Assembly (NCBI RefSeq): GCF_000385135.1
Contig: NZ_ARQM01000010.1
Location: 558,001 to 622,000, forward strand
From: Promicromonospora sukumoe 327MFSha3.1
GTDB lineage: Bacteria; Actinomycetota; Actinomycetes; Actinomycetales; Cellulomonadaceae
Direction of reading: 5' to 3'
Length of the DNA stretch: 64,000 nucleotides
In this document: positions 1 to 9,333 of the stretch, piece after piece
How positions within the stretch are numbered: position 1 is the first letter of the stretch
How the letters are laid out: each line of letters starts with the position of its first letter
Position numbers and translations under genes: made by a program
The notes under the pieces: generated by a model
The model's database searches: none
The model's input: only the letters and a program-made list of their open reading frames with translations
Told to the model about the DNA's origin: nothing

Positions 1-404
1 TGATCCGTCTCGTGCTGGAGGCAGCGGGCCATGATCCCGGTGCCCTCGACCGTGACCGGTTTGCCGTCCAGGTCGATGCCCTCGACCCGCGCGTAGTTCG
101 CGCGCACGGTCGGGTACCAGAGCCCGGGCACGGACAGGCAGCCCTCGCCGCCGTCCTGCAGCTCCTCGCCGAGCTCGACGATGCGCGGGTTGATGACGTA
201 GCCGATCTCGCCCTCGATGTTCCACGAGAAGGCCCGCAGCGAGACACCGATCTGGTTGGCGGCCAGCCCGGCGCGCCCCTCGTCGTCGACGGTCTCGACC
301 AGGTCGGCGATGAGGCCGCGTACGCGGTCGTCGATCGTCGTCACGGTGTCGCACGGGGTGCGCAGCACAGGGTCGGGAACCACTCGGATCTCACGCATTG
401 CCAT
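1..404 (-). CDS. def: Peptide deformylase, partial (C-terminus off the window)
   Basis: Removes the N-formyl group from nascent proteins; cytoplasmic metalloenzyme. The reading frame from the ATG at 404 begins [18 protein letters not shown] and shows the three family motifs in order: [13 protein letters not shown] (the Cys is a metal ligand) and the start of the HExxH-type motif as QHETD, where the window ends. About 134 residues are visible and roughly 30-60 are missing. The start was chosen because a GGGAGA Shine-Dalgarno-like stretch precedes it and the ATG at 420 runs out of frame into a stop. It lies downstream of fabF on the same strand but is separated by a strong hairpin, so it is probably a separate transcript. 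Confidence 0.93.
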   Translation of the reverse strand, partial: MAMREIRVVPDPVLRTPCDTVTTIDDRVRGLIADLVETVDDEGRAGLAANQIGVSLRAFSWNIEGEIGYVINPRIVELGEELQDGGEGCLSVPGLWYPTVRANYARVEGIDLDGKPVTVEGTGIMARCLQHETD

Positions 405-455
405 GGTGACATTCTCCCATGTCAGGAGGAGGAGAGCCGCGAGGCGCCCCGACAT

Positions 456-495
456 GTCAGACGCTCAGGTCACCGGGGTGACCTGAGCGTCTGAC
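456..495. terminator. Perfect 19-bp hairpin after fabF
   Basis: Arms 456-474 and 477-495 are perfect reverse complements (left arm begins GTCAGACGCTCAGG) with only GG between them. It starts about 10 bases beyond the fabF stop and lies before def on the same strand, so it probably ends the fatty-acid operon transcript. No T-run follows, which is normal in high-GC actinobacteria. Confidence 0.75.
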
Positions 496-504
496 ACGGA
501 CCTC

Positions 505-1749
505 TCAGTGGTTCTGGATGACCAGCGCGACGTTGTGGCCGCCGAACCCGAACGAGTTGTTGATCGCGGCGATGTCGCCGCCCGGCAGCTTGGCCGGCTC
601 GTCGCGCACGAGCGGCACCTGCAGCTCGGGGTCGGGGTTCTCGACGTTGATCGTCGGCGGGGCCAGGCGCTCGGCCACGGCCTTGACCGCGAAGACCGAC
701 TCGATGGCGCCGGCGCCGCCCAGCAGGTGGCCGGTCATCGACTTGGTCGCCGAGAGCTGCACGTGGTCGGCGTCCGACCCGAAGAGCTTGCGGATCGAGG
801 CGGTCTCGGTGAGGTCGCCCACCTTGGTCGAGGTGGCGTGCGCGTTGACGTGCACGACGTCGGAGGCGGTGACGCCGGCGTCCTCCATGGCGAAGCGCAT
901 GGCGGTCACCTGGCCGGTGCCCTCGGGGTCCGGGGAGGTGATGTGGTACGCGTCGGACGACAGGCCCACACCGCCGACCTTGGCGTAGACGCGGGCGCCG
1001 CGGGCGGCGGCGTGCTCCGCGCTCTCCAGCACCAGCACGGCCGCGCCCTCGCCGAGGACGAAGCCGTCGCGGTCGATGTCGTACGGGCGGGAGGCGTGCT
1101 GCGGGTCGTCGTTGCGCAGCGAGAGCGTGCGCGACGCCGCGAACGCGGCGAGCGGCATCGGGTGGATCGACGCCTCGGTACCGCCGGCGACGACGACGTC
1201 GGCCCGGCCGGAGCGGATCATCTCGACGGCGTAGCCGACCGCCTCGGCGCCGGAGGCGCAGGCCGAGACCAGCGCGTGCGTGCCGGCGCGGGCGCCGAGC
1301 TCCAGGGACACGTAGGCCGTCGGCGAGTTCGGCATGAGCATGGGGACGGTCATGGGCAGCATGCGCCGGGCGCCACGCTCACGGAGCGTGTCCCAGCCGT
1401 CCAGGATGGTCTGGATGCCGCCGATGCCGGAGGAGACCACGGCGCCGAGCCGCTCGCCCGGGACCTCGGGGCTGCCCGCGTCGGCCCAGGCCTCGCGGGT
1501 CGCGACGATCGCGTACTGCGCGGACGGGTCCATGCGCTTGGTCTCGGGGCGGGACAGGACCTCGGCCGGGTCCACCTTGATGGTGGCGGCGAAGTTCACG
1601 GGGATCCCGTACTTCTCGGCCCAGTCGTTCTCGAGGGTGCGCGCACCGGACACGCCGGCGAGCGCGGCCTCCCACGTGGATGCCACGTCCCCGCCGATCG
1701 GGGTGGTGGCGCCGAGGCCAGTGACGACGACTTCGCGTGCGGAGGTCAT
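505..1749 (-). CDS. fabF: 3-oxoacyl-[acyl-carrier-protein] synthase II (KAS II)
   Basis: Condenses malonyl-ACP with acyl-ACP in type II fatty acid elongation; cytoplasmic. The 414-residue protein is full length for the family and carries the Cys-His-His triad: Cys164 in VSACASG, His304 in NAHATST and His341 in SMTGHLLGG, with Lys336 in SATKS and the terminal NNSFGFGGHN motif near residue 397. It is the last gene of the fabD-fabH-acpP-fabF cluster, 130 bp downstream of acpP, and is followed by a perfect hairpin. Confidence 0.97.
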   Translation of the reverse strand: MTSAREVVVTGLGATTPIGGDVASTWEAALAGVSGARTLENDWAEKYGIPVNFAATIKVDPAEVLSRPETKRMDPSAQYAIVATREAWADAGSPEVPGERLGAVVSSGIGGIQTILDGWDTLRERGARRMLPMTVPMLMPNSPTAYVSLELGARAGTHALVSACASGAEAVGYAVEMIRSGRADVVVAGGTEASIHPMPLAAFAASRTLSLRNDDPQHASRPYDIDRDGFVLGEGAAVLVLESAEHAAARGARVYAKVGGVGLSSDAYHITSPDPEGTGQVTAMRFAMEDAGVTASDVVHVNAHATSTKVGDLTETASIRKLFGSDADHVQLSATKSMTGHLLGGAGAIESVFAVKAVAERLAPPTINVENPDPELQVPLVRDEPAKLPGGDIAAINNSFGFGGHNVALVIQNH

Positions 1750-1879
1750 GATGATGCTCCCGAGGGTGTGGGACGAATGGGGGCAGGTGCTAAGGGGTGC
1801 TGCCGGTGGGCAGCGATGCCCGACGGCGGCGCGGGCCGGTGGATCTCAGCCGGCCGCGCGGCCGCCGTCGGGGGGCGGC

Positions 1880-2128
1880 TCAGTCCTGGGCGCCCTTGAT
1901 GAAGCTCACTGCGTCACCGACGGTCGCGAGGTTCTTGACCTCCTCGTCCGGGATGCGAACCCCGAACTTGTCCTCGGCGTGCGTGACGATGGTCATCATC
2001 GACAGGGAGTCGATGTCGAGGTCGTCCGTGAAGGACTTCTCGAGCAGGACGTCGGCCGTGTCGAGGCCCGTCTCCTCGGCGACGATCTCGGCGAGGCCCT
2101 CGAGGATCTCCTGGTCCGTGTTGGCCAT
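1880..2128 (-). CDS. acpP: Acyl carrier protein
   Basis: Carries growing acyl chains on a 4'-phosphopantetheine arm for the type II fatty acid synthase. The 82-residue acidic protein has the conserved DIDSLSM motif with the pantetheine-bearing serine at residue 41. It sits between fabH and fabF in the usual actinobacterial order, with 123 bp to fabH and 130 bp to fabF. An AAGGAAGTCCC stretch directly upstream of the ATG supplies the ribosome site. Confidence 0.97.
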   Translation of the reverse strand: MANTDQEILEGLAEIVAEETGLDTADVLLEKSFTDDLDIDSLSMMTIVTHAEDKFGVRIPDEEVKNLATVGDAVSFIKGAQD

Positions 2129-2251
2129 GGGACTTCCTTATCTTTCGGTAACGGTCACCGGCGCCGTCGGGCACCGGAGTCTTGCTGGTCAGATCTTGGC
2201 GCATCCCGCGACCGGAATGCACAACGGGTCACGTCCGTGGACCGTCCTGCG

Positions 2252-3253
2252 CTACGGCAGCACCACGACCTGTGCGGCGTAGACGAGGCCCGCGCCGAAC
2301 CCGATCTGCAGGGCCAGGTCGCCGGAGTTTGCCTGTCCCTCGGACAGGAGCCGCTCGGCGGCCAGGGGGATCGACGCGGCGGACGTGTTGCCGGTCTCGG
2401 CGATGTCGCGCGCGATCACCACGGTATCCGGCAGACCGAGCTGCTTCTTCATCTGGTCGATGATCCGCATGTTGGCCTGGTGCGGGATGAACACCTGGAT
2501 GTCCTGGGCGGTGACGCCGGCCTCGGCCATCGCCTTCTCGGCGACGGGGGCCATCTGGAAGCTCGCCCACTTGAAGACCGTCTGGCCGTCCTGGCGCAGC
2601 GTGGGCCAGCCGAGCGAGGGGTCCTCGCGCAGCTCGGTCCAGGAGTGCGTCTGGCGGATCGCGGTGGCCTTGGAACCGTCCGAGCCCCACACCGTCGGGC
2701 CGATGCCCGGCGTGTCCGAGGGGCCGACGATCGCGGCGCCCGCGCCGTCGCCCAGCAGGAACGAGATCGAGCGGTCGGTCGGGTCGATGATCTCGCTGAG
2801 CTTCTCGGCGCCGATCACCAGCACGTGGCGGGCGAGCCCGGAGCGGACCAGGGCGTCCGCCTGGCCGATGCCGTAGGCGTAGCCGGCGCACGCGGCCGAC
2901 ACGTCGTAGGCCGCGGCGGGCGTCGCGCCGATGCGCTCGGCCAGGATCGCGGCCGCGGACGGCGTCATGTGCATGTGCGTGATCGTCGACAGGATGACCG
3001 CGTCGATGTCGGCACCGGTGAGGCCGGCGGCGGCCAGCGCGCGGTTCGAGGCGGCCTCCGCGAGGTCGAGCATGTCCTTGTCGGCGCCGGCCCGGCGCCG
3101 GGTGACGATGCCGGTCCGCTGGCGGATCCACTCGTCCGAGGAGTCGATGGGGCCCGCGATGTCGTCGTTCGTGACGACGAGCTCACCGCGCTCCGCGCCG
3201 ATCGCCAGGATCCGCGAGAACTGGGTGGGCTGGGCCTGCTGGAGGGAGGTCAC
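2252..3253 (-). CDS. fabH: 3-oxoacyl-[acyl-carrier-protein] synthase III
   Basis: Starts fatty acid synthesis by condensing an acyl-CoA primer with malonyl-ACP. The 333-residue product has the KAS III triad: Cys122 in SAACAGYAYG, His258 in IPHQANMRI and Asn289 in ETGNTSAAS. The frame stays open upstream into fabD, but the GTG at 3253 overlaps the fabD stop as GTGA and gives the expected N-terminus (MTSLQQAQPTQFSRILAIGA), so fabD and fabH are translationally coupled. Confidence 0.96.
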   Translation of the reverse strand: MTSLQQAQPTQFSRILAIGAERGELVVTNDDIAGPIDSSDEWIRQRTGIVTRRRAGADKDMLDLAEAASNRALAAAGLTGADIDAVILSTITHMHMTPSAAAILAERIGATPAAAYDVSAACAGYAYGIGQADALVRSGLARHVLVIGAEKLSEIIDPTDRSISFLLGDGAGAAIVGPSDTPGIGPTVWGSDGSKATAIRQTHSWTELREDPSLGWPTLRQDGQTVFKWASFQMAPVAEKAMAEAGVTAQDIQVFIPHQANMRIIDQMKKQLGLPDTVVIARDIAETGNTSAASIPLAAERLLSEGQANSGDLALQIGFGAGLVYAAQVVVLP

Positions 3254-4230
3254 TGGGCTGCTCCGGGTGTGCTCGTGCCGGCGACTGTGCTGTGGGCCGC
3301 GATGAGCTCGCGGGCCGCGTCGAGGTCGGCGGGCGACTTGACCGCCACCGTCTCGACACCCTTCAGGCCGCGCTTGGCCAGACCCGTCAGGACACCGCCG
3401 GGGGCGAGCTCCAGCAGGCCCGTGACGCCGCGCGCGGCGAGCTCGGTCATGATCAGGTCCCAGCGCACCGGGGCCGTGACCTGGCCCGCGATGTTGCGCA
3501 GCACGTCGGCGCCGGTGCCGTGGCCGTGGGCGCCGCCGGTGTAGGCGGTCCCGTCCAGGTCGGCGAGGAACGGCAGCGCCGGGTCGGCGGCGTCCCAGCC
3601 CAGGGCGACCGGCTCGAACTCGGCGCGCGCGGCGTCCATGAACGGCGTGTGGAACGCGCCGGCCACCTGCAGCGGGATCACGCGGGCGCGGGTCGGCGGG
3701 TTCTCCGCGAGCTTGGCCAGGTTCTCCAGGGAACCTGCGGCGACCGTCTGGCCGGCGCCGTTCACGTTGGCGGGCCACAGGCCCGCGGCCTCGATCGCGG
3801 CCAGCACCTCGTCCGGGTCACCGCCCACGACGGCGCTCATGCCCGACGGCGCCGCTGCGGCGGCCGTGGCCATCGCCCGGGCACGGCGCGCGACCAGGCC
3901 GGCCGCGCCGTCGTCCGTGAGGGCGCCCGCGACCGCGGCGGCCGACAGCTCGCCGACCGAGTGGCCGGCGGTGACGTCGACGACGTCCGCGGCGGCGCGG
4001 CCGTCGAGCAGGGCGCGCAGCGCGAGCAGGGAGGTGGTGACGATCAGCGGCTGGGCCACGGCGGTGTCGCGGATCGTGTCCGCGTCCGACGTCGTGCCGT
4101 GCGCGACCAGGTCCAGGCCCGCGGCCTCGGAGGCTGCCGCGAGGCGTTGTTCGGTGCCGGGCAGCTCGAGCCAGTCGCTGAGCATCCCGGGGGTCTGAGA
4201 GCCCTGTCCAGGGCAGACGACGGCGAGCAC
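3250..4230 (-). CDS. fabD: Malonyl-CoA:ACP transacylase
   Basis: Loads malonyl groups onto AcpP for chain elongation. Counting from the GTG at 4230 (MLAVVCPGQGSQTPG, the normal family N-terminus) the protein is 326 residues, with nucleophile Ser91 in GHSVGE and catalytic His194 in GAFHTPF. A longer frame from a GTG at 4260 adds ten residues (MSGQGWQSGR) that look untypical and have no better ribosome site, so the true start is slightly uncertain. It is first in the fab cluster and shares a GTGA overlap with fabH. Confidence 0.94.
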   Translation of the reverse strand: MLAVVCPGQGSQTPGMLSDWLELPGTEQRLAAASEAAGLDLVAHGTTSDADTIRDTAVAQPLIVTTSLLALRALLDGRAAADVVDVTAGHSVGELSAAAVAGALTDDGAAGLVARRARAMATAAAAAPSGMSAVVGGDPDEVLAAIEAAGLWPANVNGAGQTVAAGSLENLAKLAENPPTRARVIPLQVAGAFHTPFMDAARAEFEPVALGWDAADPALPFLADLDGTAYTGGAHGHGTGADVLRNIAGQVTAPVRWDLIMTELAARGVTGLLELAPGGVLTGLAKRGLKGVETVAVKSPADLDAARELIAAHSTVAGTSTPGAAQ

Positions 4231-4359
4231 GCGTCCACTCTGCCAACCCTGGCCGCTCACGGGACGTCGCGACCTGTACCAACCTGGTCGGGGGGCCTTG
4301 TCGGGAACCTACAAGGCGCCCGTCTGGCGCGCAGGTTAGTGACGTACGTCTCGGCGGGC

Positions 4360-5646
4360 TCAGCCGCGGCCGAGCTGGCCCAGCGCCAGCGCCACCTGCA
4401 GCACGAACGACTCGCGCGCGTCGAGCGGGTCCCAGCCCGTGATCTCGGAGACCTTGCGCAGGCGGTAGCGCACGGTGTTGGGGTGAACGTACAGATGACG
4501 GGCCGCGGCCTCCAGGGAACGACCCGTGCCCAGGTAGGCCGAGAGGGTCTCCAGCACGGCGCCACCGGCGTCCTGCAGCGGGGTGAACGCCTGGGCGATC
4601 AGGGTGGCGCGGGCGGTGTAGTCGCCGGTCAGCACGCGTTCGGGCAGCAGGTCGTCGGCCATCACCGGGCGGGGCGCCTGCGGCCACGCCGGGGCGGCCG
4701 TGAGCCCCGCGAGGGCGGAGCGGGCCGAGCGGGCGGCGTCGGTCAGGCTGGGCACCTGGGTGCCGATCACGACCGGGCCGGTGCCGAACCGGGACAGGAG
4801 CGAGGCGGCCGCCGCCACGAGGTCGCCCTCGCCGCCGAGCACCAGCACGAGGCGGTCGCCGTGGATGCCCACGAGGGCGTCGCCCGCGGCGCGGCGGGCC
4901 ACTCGGCGGATCTCGGCGGTGCGGATCTCGTCGAGCTCCTCGGTGGCGACCCCGACCACGACCAGGGCGTTGCCCTTGCCGCTCCAGCCGAGCGCGGAGA
5001 TGCGGGAGCGCAGCGAGTCGTCGCCGTCGCCGCGCACCAGGGCGTCGACCACGAGCGCCTCCAGCCGGGCGTCCCAGGCGCCGCGCCACTCGGCGGCGCG
5101 GGCGTAGACCTCGGCCGCCGAGAACGCGACCTCGCGGGAGTAGCGCAGCACGGCCTCGCGCAGGTCGCGCTCGCCGCCGGGGGCGGCGATCCGGTCGGAG
5201 TGCGTCTCGACGACGTCGACCACCACGCGCACGAGCTGCAGGGTGTGCTGCAGGGAGATGGAGCGGGTCAGCTCGGTGGGCGCGGCGGCGAAGATCTCGC
5301 TCACGCCGTGCGGCGGGCGGTCCGGGTCCGTGAACCAGGAGGTGAAGGCGTTGATGCCGGCCTGGGCGACGAGGCCCACGTAGGAGCGGTCCTCGGCGGG
5401 CAGCTCGCGGTACCAGTTCAGGTCCTCGTCGAGGCGGCGCATCGCGGCGGCGGTCAGCAGGCCGCTGGCCTCGCGGACGCGCTGGAGGTTCATGGGGAAG
5501 CCGGCAGGGTCCAGCCCGGCGTCGGTCTCGGGTGCCTGGCCGGCGTCCTGGCCGGTGCCCTGCTCGGTGGTGCGGTCGGTTACCTGCCCGGCCTCCTGGT
5601 CGGTCTCCTGGGCACTGGCTCGAGCGGCCCGTCGTGTTGCTGGCAC
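4360..5646 (-). CDS. fasR: PucR/CdaR-type regulator of fatty acid genes (FasR-like)
   Basis: A 428-residue regulator ending in the PucR-type helix-turn-helix (RHLYVHPNTVRYRLRKV, near the C-terminus) after a GGDEF-like middle region. A protein of this family, FasR, directly upstream of fabD-fabH-acpP-fabF activates that operon in Streptomyces coelicolor; assigning the same role here rests on identical position and domain type. The open frame begins at 5760 but would overlap the divergent gene at 5746. The GTG at 5646 is preferred because a TATGCT box ends exactly 6 nt upstream, as in other leaderless genes of this window. The N-terminus is Gln/Thr/Asp-rich and probably disordered; MNLQRVREASG further in is an alternative start. 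Confidence 0.88.
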   Translation of the reverse strand: MPATRRAARASAQETDQEAGQVTDRTTEQGTGQDAGQAPETDAGLDPAGFPMNLQRVREASGLLTAAAMRRLDEDLNWYRELPAEDRSYVGLVAQAGINAFTSWFTDPDRPPHGVSEIFAAAPTELTRSISLQHTLQLVRVVVDVVETHSDRIAAPGGERDLREAVLRYSREVAFSAAEVYARAAEWRGAWDARLEALVVDALVRGDGDDSLRSRISALGWSGKGNALVVVGVATEELDEIRTAEIRRVARRAAGDALVGIHGDRLVLVLGGEGDLVAAAASLLSRFGTGPVVIGTQVPSLTDAARSARSALAGLTAAPAWPQAPRPVMADDLLPERVLTGDYTARATLIAQAFTPLQDAGGAVLETLSAYLGTGRSLEAAARHLYVHPNTVRYRLRKVSEITGWDPLDARESFVLQVALALGQLGRG

Positions 5647-5652
5647 CCCGGC

Positions 5653-5685
5653 AGCATACGAGCCCGACTTGTGGAGAGTCCACAA
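5653..5685 (-). promoter_or_regulatory. fasR promoter with palindromic operator
   Basis: On the minus strand, TATGCT (5658-5653) lies 6 nt before the GTG of the regulator and fits a leaderless -10 box. Just upstream, 5669-5685 is a perfect palindrome, TTGTGGA-GAG-TCCACAA, where a regulator would block the -35/spacer region. It may be an autoregulatory site or an operator for both divergent genes; this is inferred from position only. Confidence 0.55.
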
Positions 5686-5733
5686 ACGGACTTTCGCGAC
5701 AGTGCTATCCCAGTGAGTACGGGTGAGAAACTG

Positions 5734-5739
5734 TAGGGT
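5734..5739 (+). promoter_or_regulatory. Leaderless -10 box TAGGGT for the 5746 gene
   Basis: TAGGGT is followed by exactly six bases (CGAGGC) and then ATGGCC at 5746, placing the expected transcription start at the A of the start codon. No Shine-Dalgarno sequence is present. Confidence 0.55.
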
Positions 5740-5745
5740 CGAGGC

Positions 5746-6435
5746 ATGGCCCTGATGCACCGGCTCCGTCGCCTCATCCGTCGGCCCTTGTCCGCGTCCA
5801 CGGTCGGCACACGTCGGCAGTCACCGTCGGCACCCCGGCGTGGGGACGTGGGGCACGAGGACGCGCTACGAGCGCAGCTCACCGACGATCCCAACAACGA
5901 GGAGGCGTTCGCCGCCCTGGCGGAGATCGTCCGCCGCCGGGCCGCGGAGGACCCGACGCTGGAGGACCCGCTGCGGGACTCGGACGAGATCCCGGAGTCC
6001 AGGCAGCGGGAGGCCGACCTCGCGGTCTGGTCGCTGGCCGAGGAGCTGGCCGGGCACCCGCGCGGCTGGTACCCCCTCATCGAGCTGGGCCGGCTGTCGC
6101 TGGCCGACGACCCGGAGGGCGCCGTCCGCCGCCTGATCACCGCCGCCGAGCGCGACCCGGACGGGAACGCGCTGGCCGAGGGGCTCGCGATCCTGCGCGA
6201 GGCCGGGATGCCCGTGGAGGCCCTGGGCCTCGGCGTCGGGCACTGGCGCGTGCGGGAGCACTCGCCGGTCGTGGGAAAGCATCTCGTGCTCGCCGCGCTG
6301 GAGGCCGGCCGGGTATTCGAGGCCAAGCAGCACCTGCGGGCCCTGGACCTGCACCCGGACACACGAGCGGTCAAGCCGCTCCAGGCGGAGCTGGCCCAGG
6401 CGATCGCGGCGGCGGAGCAGACGACGCCGAAGTAG
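5746..6435 (+). CDS. Helical-repeat (TPR-like) protein of unknown function
   Basis: A 229-residue soluble, Ala/Glu/Arg-rich protein with a basic N-terminus (MALMHRLRRLIRR) and repeated amphipathic helices from about residue 45, for example EAFAALAEIVRRRAAED and YPLIELGRLSLADDPEGA, consistent with a degenerate tetratricopeptide fold. There is no signal peptide or catalytic motif. It is divergent from the fatty acid regulator and translated from an apparently leaderless mRNA. The stop codon lies inside a short tandem repeat that continues downstream into a long hairpin. Molecular role unknown; TPR proteins usually act as scaffolds. Confidence 0.8.
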   Translation: MALMHRLRRLIRRPLSASTVGTRRQSPSAPRRGDVGHEDALRAQLTDDPNNEEAFAALAEIVRRRAAEDPTLEDPLRDSDEIPESRQREADLAVWSLAEELAGHPRGWYPLIELGRLSLADDPEGAVRRLITAAERDPDGNALAEGLAILREAGMPVEALGLGVGHWRVREHSPVVGKHLVLAALEAGRVFEAKQHLRALDLHPDTRAVKPLQAELAQAIAAAEQTTPK

Positions 6436-6544
6436 AACGCCGGCGAAGTAGAACCCTGGCGAGATAGAACTCTGGCGAAGTAGAACTGCAGCGCACCGGT
6501 TGTCGGTGCGCTGCAGTTCTACTTCGCCAGAGTTCTACTTCGCC
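6425..6544. repeat. Tandem 16-bp repeats forming a long terminator hairpin
   Basis: Four copies of a GGCGAAGTAGAAC-like unit run in tandem from 6427 to about 6486; the first contains the TAG stop of the upstream gene. The last copies pair with their inverse: arms 6465-6497 and 6505-6537 are perfectly complementary (33 bp) around the loop GGTTGTC, and pairing continues outward with one mismatch. It lies between the convergent gene at 5746 and aceE and probably ends both transcripts. Confidence 0.8.
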
Positions 6545-6567
6545 CTGGTTCTATCTCGGAGACACGG

Positions 6568-9333
6568 TCAGCTGTCGCCGCCCGTGTTGCCGGACGTGCC
6601 GGCGGTGACGTCGAGCAGGCTGTACTTCTCGACGGCCTTGCTGACGACGTCGGCCGGGACCTCGCCACGGCGGGCGAGGACCTGCAGCGTCTTGACCACC
6701 ATCGACGGGCCGTCGATGAGGAAGTAGCGCCGTGCGGCCGCGCGGGTGTCGGAGAAGCCAAAGCCGTCCGCACCGAGCACCGCGTAGTCGCCGGGGACCC
6801 ACGCGCGGATCTGGTCGGGGACCAGGTGGTCGTAGTCGCTGGTGGCGACGAACGGCCCCTGCGCGCCCGAGAGCTTCTCGGTCACGTACGGGGTGCGCAG
6901 CGGCGCCGACGGGTCGACGAGGGCGTCGTGCTCCGCCGCGAGGGCGTCGCGACGCAGCTCGTTCCAGCTCGTCACGGACCAGACGTCGGCCGAGACGCCC
7001 CAGTCCTCCTTGAGGAGCTGCTGCGCCTCCAGCGCCCACGGCACGCCCACGCCGGAGGCGAGGAGCTGGGCCTTGGGGCCCTCGGCGTCGGACACCGCGA
7101 TGCGGTGGATGCCGCGCTTGATGCCCTCGACGTCGACGTCCTCCGGCTCGGCCGGCTGGACCATCGGCTCGTTGTACACCGTGAGGTAGTACATGACGTC
7201 CTGCGCGCGACCGTCCGGCGTGTGGCCGTTCTCGCCGGGGCCGTACATGCGCTCGATGCCGTCGCGCACGATGTGCCGGATCTCGTACCCGTAGGCCGGG
7301 TCGTACTGCACGATCGCGGTGTTGGTGCCGGCGATGAGCGGGCTGTGCCCGTCGGCGTGCTGCAGGCCCTCACCCGTGAGGGTGGTGCGGCCCGCGGTGG
7401 CGCCGATGATGAAGCCGCGCGTGAGCTGGTCGCCGGCCGCCCAGAACTGGTCGCCCGTGCGCTGGAACCCGAACATCGAGTAGAAGATGTAGACCGGGAT
7501 CATCGGCTCGCCGTGCGTCGCGTACGACGTGCCGACCGACTGGAACGCGGCCGCGGAACCGGCCTCGTTGATGCCGGTGTGCATGATCTGGCCGGACTCG
7601 GACTCCTTGTAGCTCAGCATGAGCTCGCGGTCCACGGCGAGGTAGTTCTGGCCGAGCGTGTTGAAGATCTTGGCGCTCGGGAAGATCGAGTCCAGACCGA
7701 AGGTCCGGGCCTCGTCCGGGATGATCGGCACGATGCGGTTGCCGAAGTCCTTGGCCTTGAACAGGTCCTTGAGCAGTCGGACGAACGACATGGTCGTGGC
7801 GACCTGCTGCGTGCCGGAGCCCTTCTTCAGTAGCTCGTAGGACTTGTCCTCGGGCAGCGTCAGGGTGGTCTTCGCCGTGGTGCGGCGCTCCGGTACGAAC
7901 CCACCGAGCTGACGGCGGCGCTCCAGCATGTACTGGATCTCCGGCGCGTCGGCACCCGGGTGGTAGTACGGCGGCAGGTACGGGTCGGCCTCGAGCTCGG
8001 CGTCCGAGATCGGGATGCGCAGCGAGTCGCGCAGCGTCTTGAGGTCGTCGCCCTTGAGCTTCTTCATCTGGTGCGTCGCGTTGCGGCCGGCGAAGCCGGC
8101 GCCCAGGCCGTAGCCCTTGACGGTGTGCGCCAGGATGACGGTCGGCTGGCCCGTGTGCGCGCGCGCCGCGGAGTAGGCGGCGTAGAGCTTGCGGTAGTCG
8201 TGGCCACCGCGCTTCATGTTCCAGATGTCCTCGTCCGTCATGTTCTCGACGAGGGCCTTGGTGCGCGGGTCGCGACCGAAGAAGTGCTCGCGGATGAACG
8301 CGCCGGACTCCGCACGGTAGGTCTGGTAGTCACCGTCCGGGGTCACGTTCATCAGGTTGACCAGCGCGCGGTCCTTGTCGGCGTTGAGCAGGGCGTCCCA
8401 CTCGCGGCCCCAGACGACCTTGATGACGTTCCAGCCGGCGCCCTTGAACTGGGCCTCCAGCTCCTGGACGATCTTGCCGTTGCCACGGACCGGGCCGTCG
8501 AGGCGCTGCAGGTTGCAGTTGACGACGAAGGTCAGGTTGTCCAGCTGCTGCTGCGCGGCGTGCTGGATCATGCCGCGGCTCTCCGGCTCGTCCATCTCGC
8601 CGTCGCCGAGGAACGCCCAGACGTCCTGCTGGCTGGTGTCCTTGATCCCGCGGTTGTGCAGGTACTTGTTGGTCCAGGCCTGGTACACGGCCGACGCCGG
8701 GCCGAGGCCCATGCTCACGGTCGGGAACTCCCAGAAGTCCTGCATGAGGCGCGGGTGCGGGTAGGACGGCAGGCCGCCACCGGCGTGCGACTTCTCCTGG
8801 CGGAAACCGTCGAGCTGGTCCGCCGTGAGGCGGCCCTCGAGGAACCCGCGGGCGTAGACGCCGGGGGAGGCGTGGCCCTGGAAGTAGATCTGGTCGCCGC
8901 CGCCCGGGTGGTCCTTGCCGCGGAAGAAGTGGTTCAGGCCCACCTCGTACAGCGTCGCGACGGACGCGTAGGAGGAGATGTGCCCGCCGACGCCGAGGCC
9001 CTCACGCTGGGCGCGCGTGACCATGACGGCCGCGTTCCAGCGGATCCACGAGCGGTACCGGCGCTCCATCGCCTCGTCGCCCGGGAAGTAGGGCTCCTCG
9101 TGCACACCGATGGTGTTCACGTAGGGCGTCGCCATCGACGCGGGGATGCTCACGTTCCGCTCCCGCGCACGGCGCAGCAGGTTGAGCATGACGTACCGGG
9201 CGCGGGGTCCGCCCTTGTCGTCGATCAGCCCGTCGAAGGACTCGACCCATTCCTCGGTCTCGGCCGGGTCGATGTCAGGTACGGCGCTGAGCAGACCGTT
9301 GATCAGCGGTCCGGTCTCGTCAAACGAAGCCAC
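6568..9333 (-). CDS. aceE: Pyruvate dehydrogenase E1 component, homodimeric type
   Basis: Thiamine-diphosphate-dependent E1 of the pyruvate dehydrogenase complex; decarboxylates pyruvate and passes the acetyl group to lipoyl-E2. The 921-residue protein matches the homodimeric AceE length. The thiamine-binding motif GDGEMDEP is at 243-250 and is followed by [14 protein letters not shown] at about 272-285. The N-terminal [21 protein letters not shown] motif region (about 118-138) and the substrate-channel [10 protein letters not shown] are intact. The start is a GTG with AGAGAGGT just upstream. It stands alone, without E2 or E3 genes nearby, as is usual in actinobacteria. Confidence 0.97.
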   Translation of the reverse strand: MASFDETGPLINGLLSAVPDIDPAETEEWVESFDGLIDDKGGPRARYVMLNLLRRARERNVSIPASMATPYVNTIGVHEEPYFPGDEAMERRYRSWIRWNAAVMVTRAQREGLGVGGHISSYASVATLYEVGLNHFFRGKDHPGGGDQIYFQGHASPGVYARGFLEGRLTADQLDGFRQEKSHAGGGLPSYPHPRLMQDFWEFPTVSMGLGPASAVYQAWTNKYLHNRGIKDTSQQDVWAFLGDGEMDEPESRGMIQHAAQQQLDNLTFVVNCNLQRLDGPVRGNGKIVQELEAQFKGAGWNVIKVVWGREWDALLNADKDRALVNLMNVTPDGDYQTYRAESGAFIREHFFGRDPRTKALVENMTDEDIWNMKRGGHDYRKLYAAYSAARAHTGQPTVILAHTVKGYGLGAGFAGRNATHQMKKLKGDDLKTLRDSLRIPISDAELEADPYLPPYYHPGADAPEIQYMLERRRQLGGFVPERRTTAKTTLTLPEDKSYELLKKGSGTQQVATTMSFVRLLKDLFKAKDFGNRIVPIIPDEARTFGLDSIFPSAKIFNTLGQNYLAVDRELMLSYKESESGQIMHTGINEAGSAAAFQSVGTSYATHGEPMIPVYIFYSMFGFQRTGDQFWAAGDQLTRGFIIGATAGRTTLTGEGLQHADGHSPLIAGTNTAIVQYDPAYGYEIRHIVRDGIERMYGPGENGHTPDGRAQDVMYYLTVYNEPMVQPAEPEDVDVEGIKRGIHRIAVSDAEGPKAQLLASGVGVPWALEAQQLLKEDWGVSADVWSVTSWNELRRDALAAEHDALVDPSAPLRTPYVTEKLSGAQGPFVATSDYDHLVPDQIRAWVPGDYAVLGADGFGFSDTRAAARRYFLIDGPSMVVKTLQVLARRGEVPADVVSKAVEKYSLLDVTAGTSGNTGGDS

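Noticed and set aside
1334-5736. Long plus-strand frames opposite the fab cluster
   Set aside because: They are antisense to genes with clear catalytic motifs, and their residue composition is typical of shadow frames.
6427-6486. Short tandem repeats as a possible CRISPR
   Set aside because: Units are contiguous without spacers and fold into a hairpin between convergent genes.
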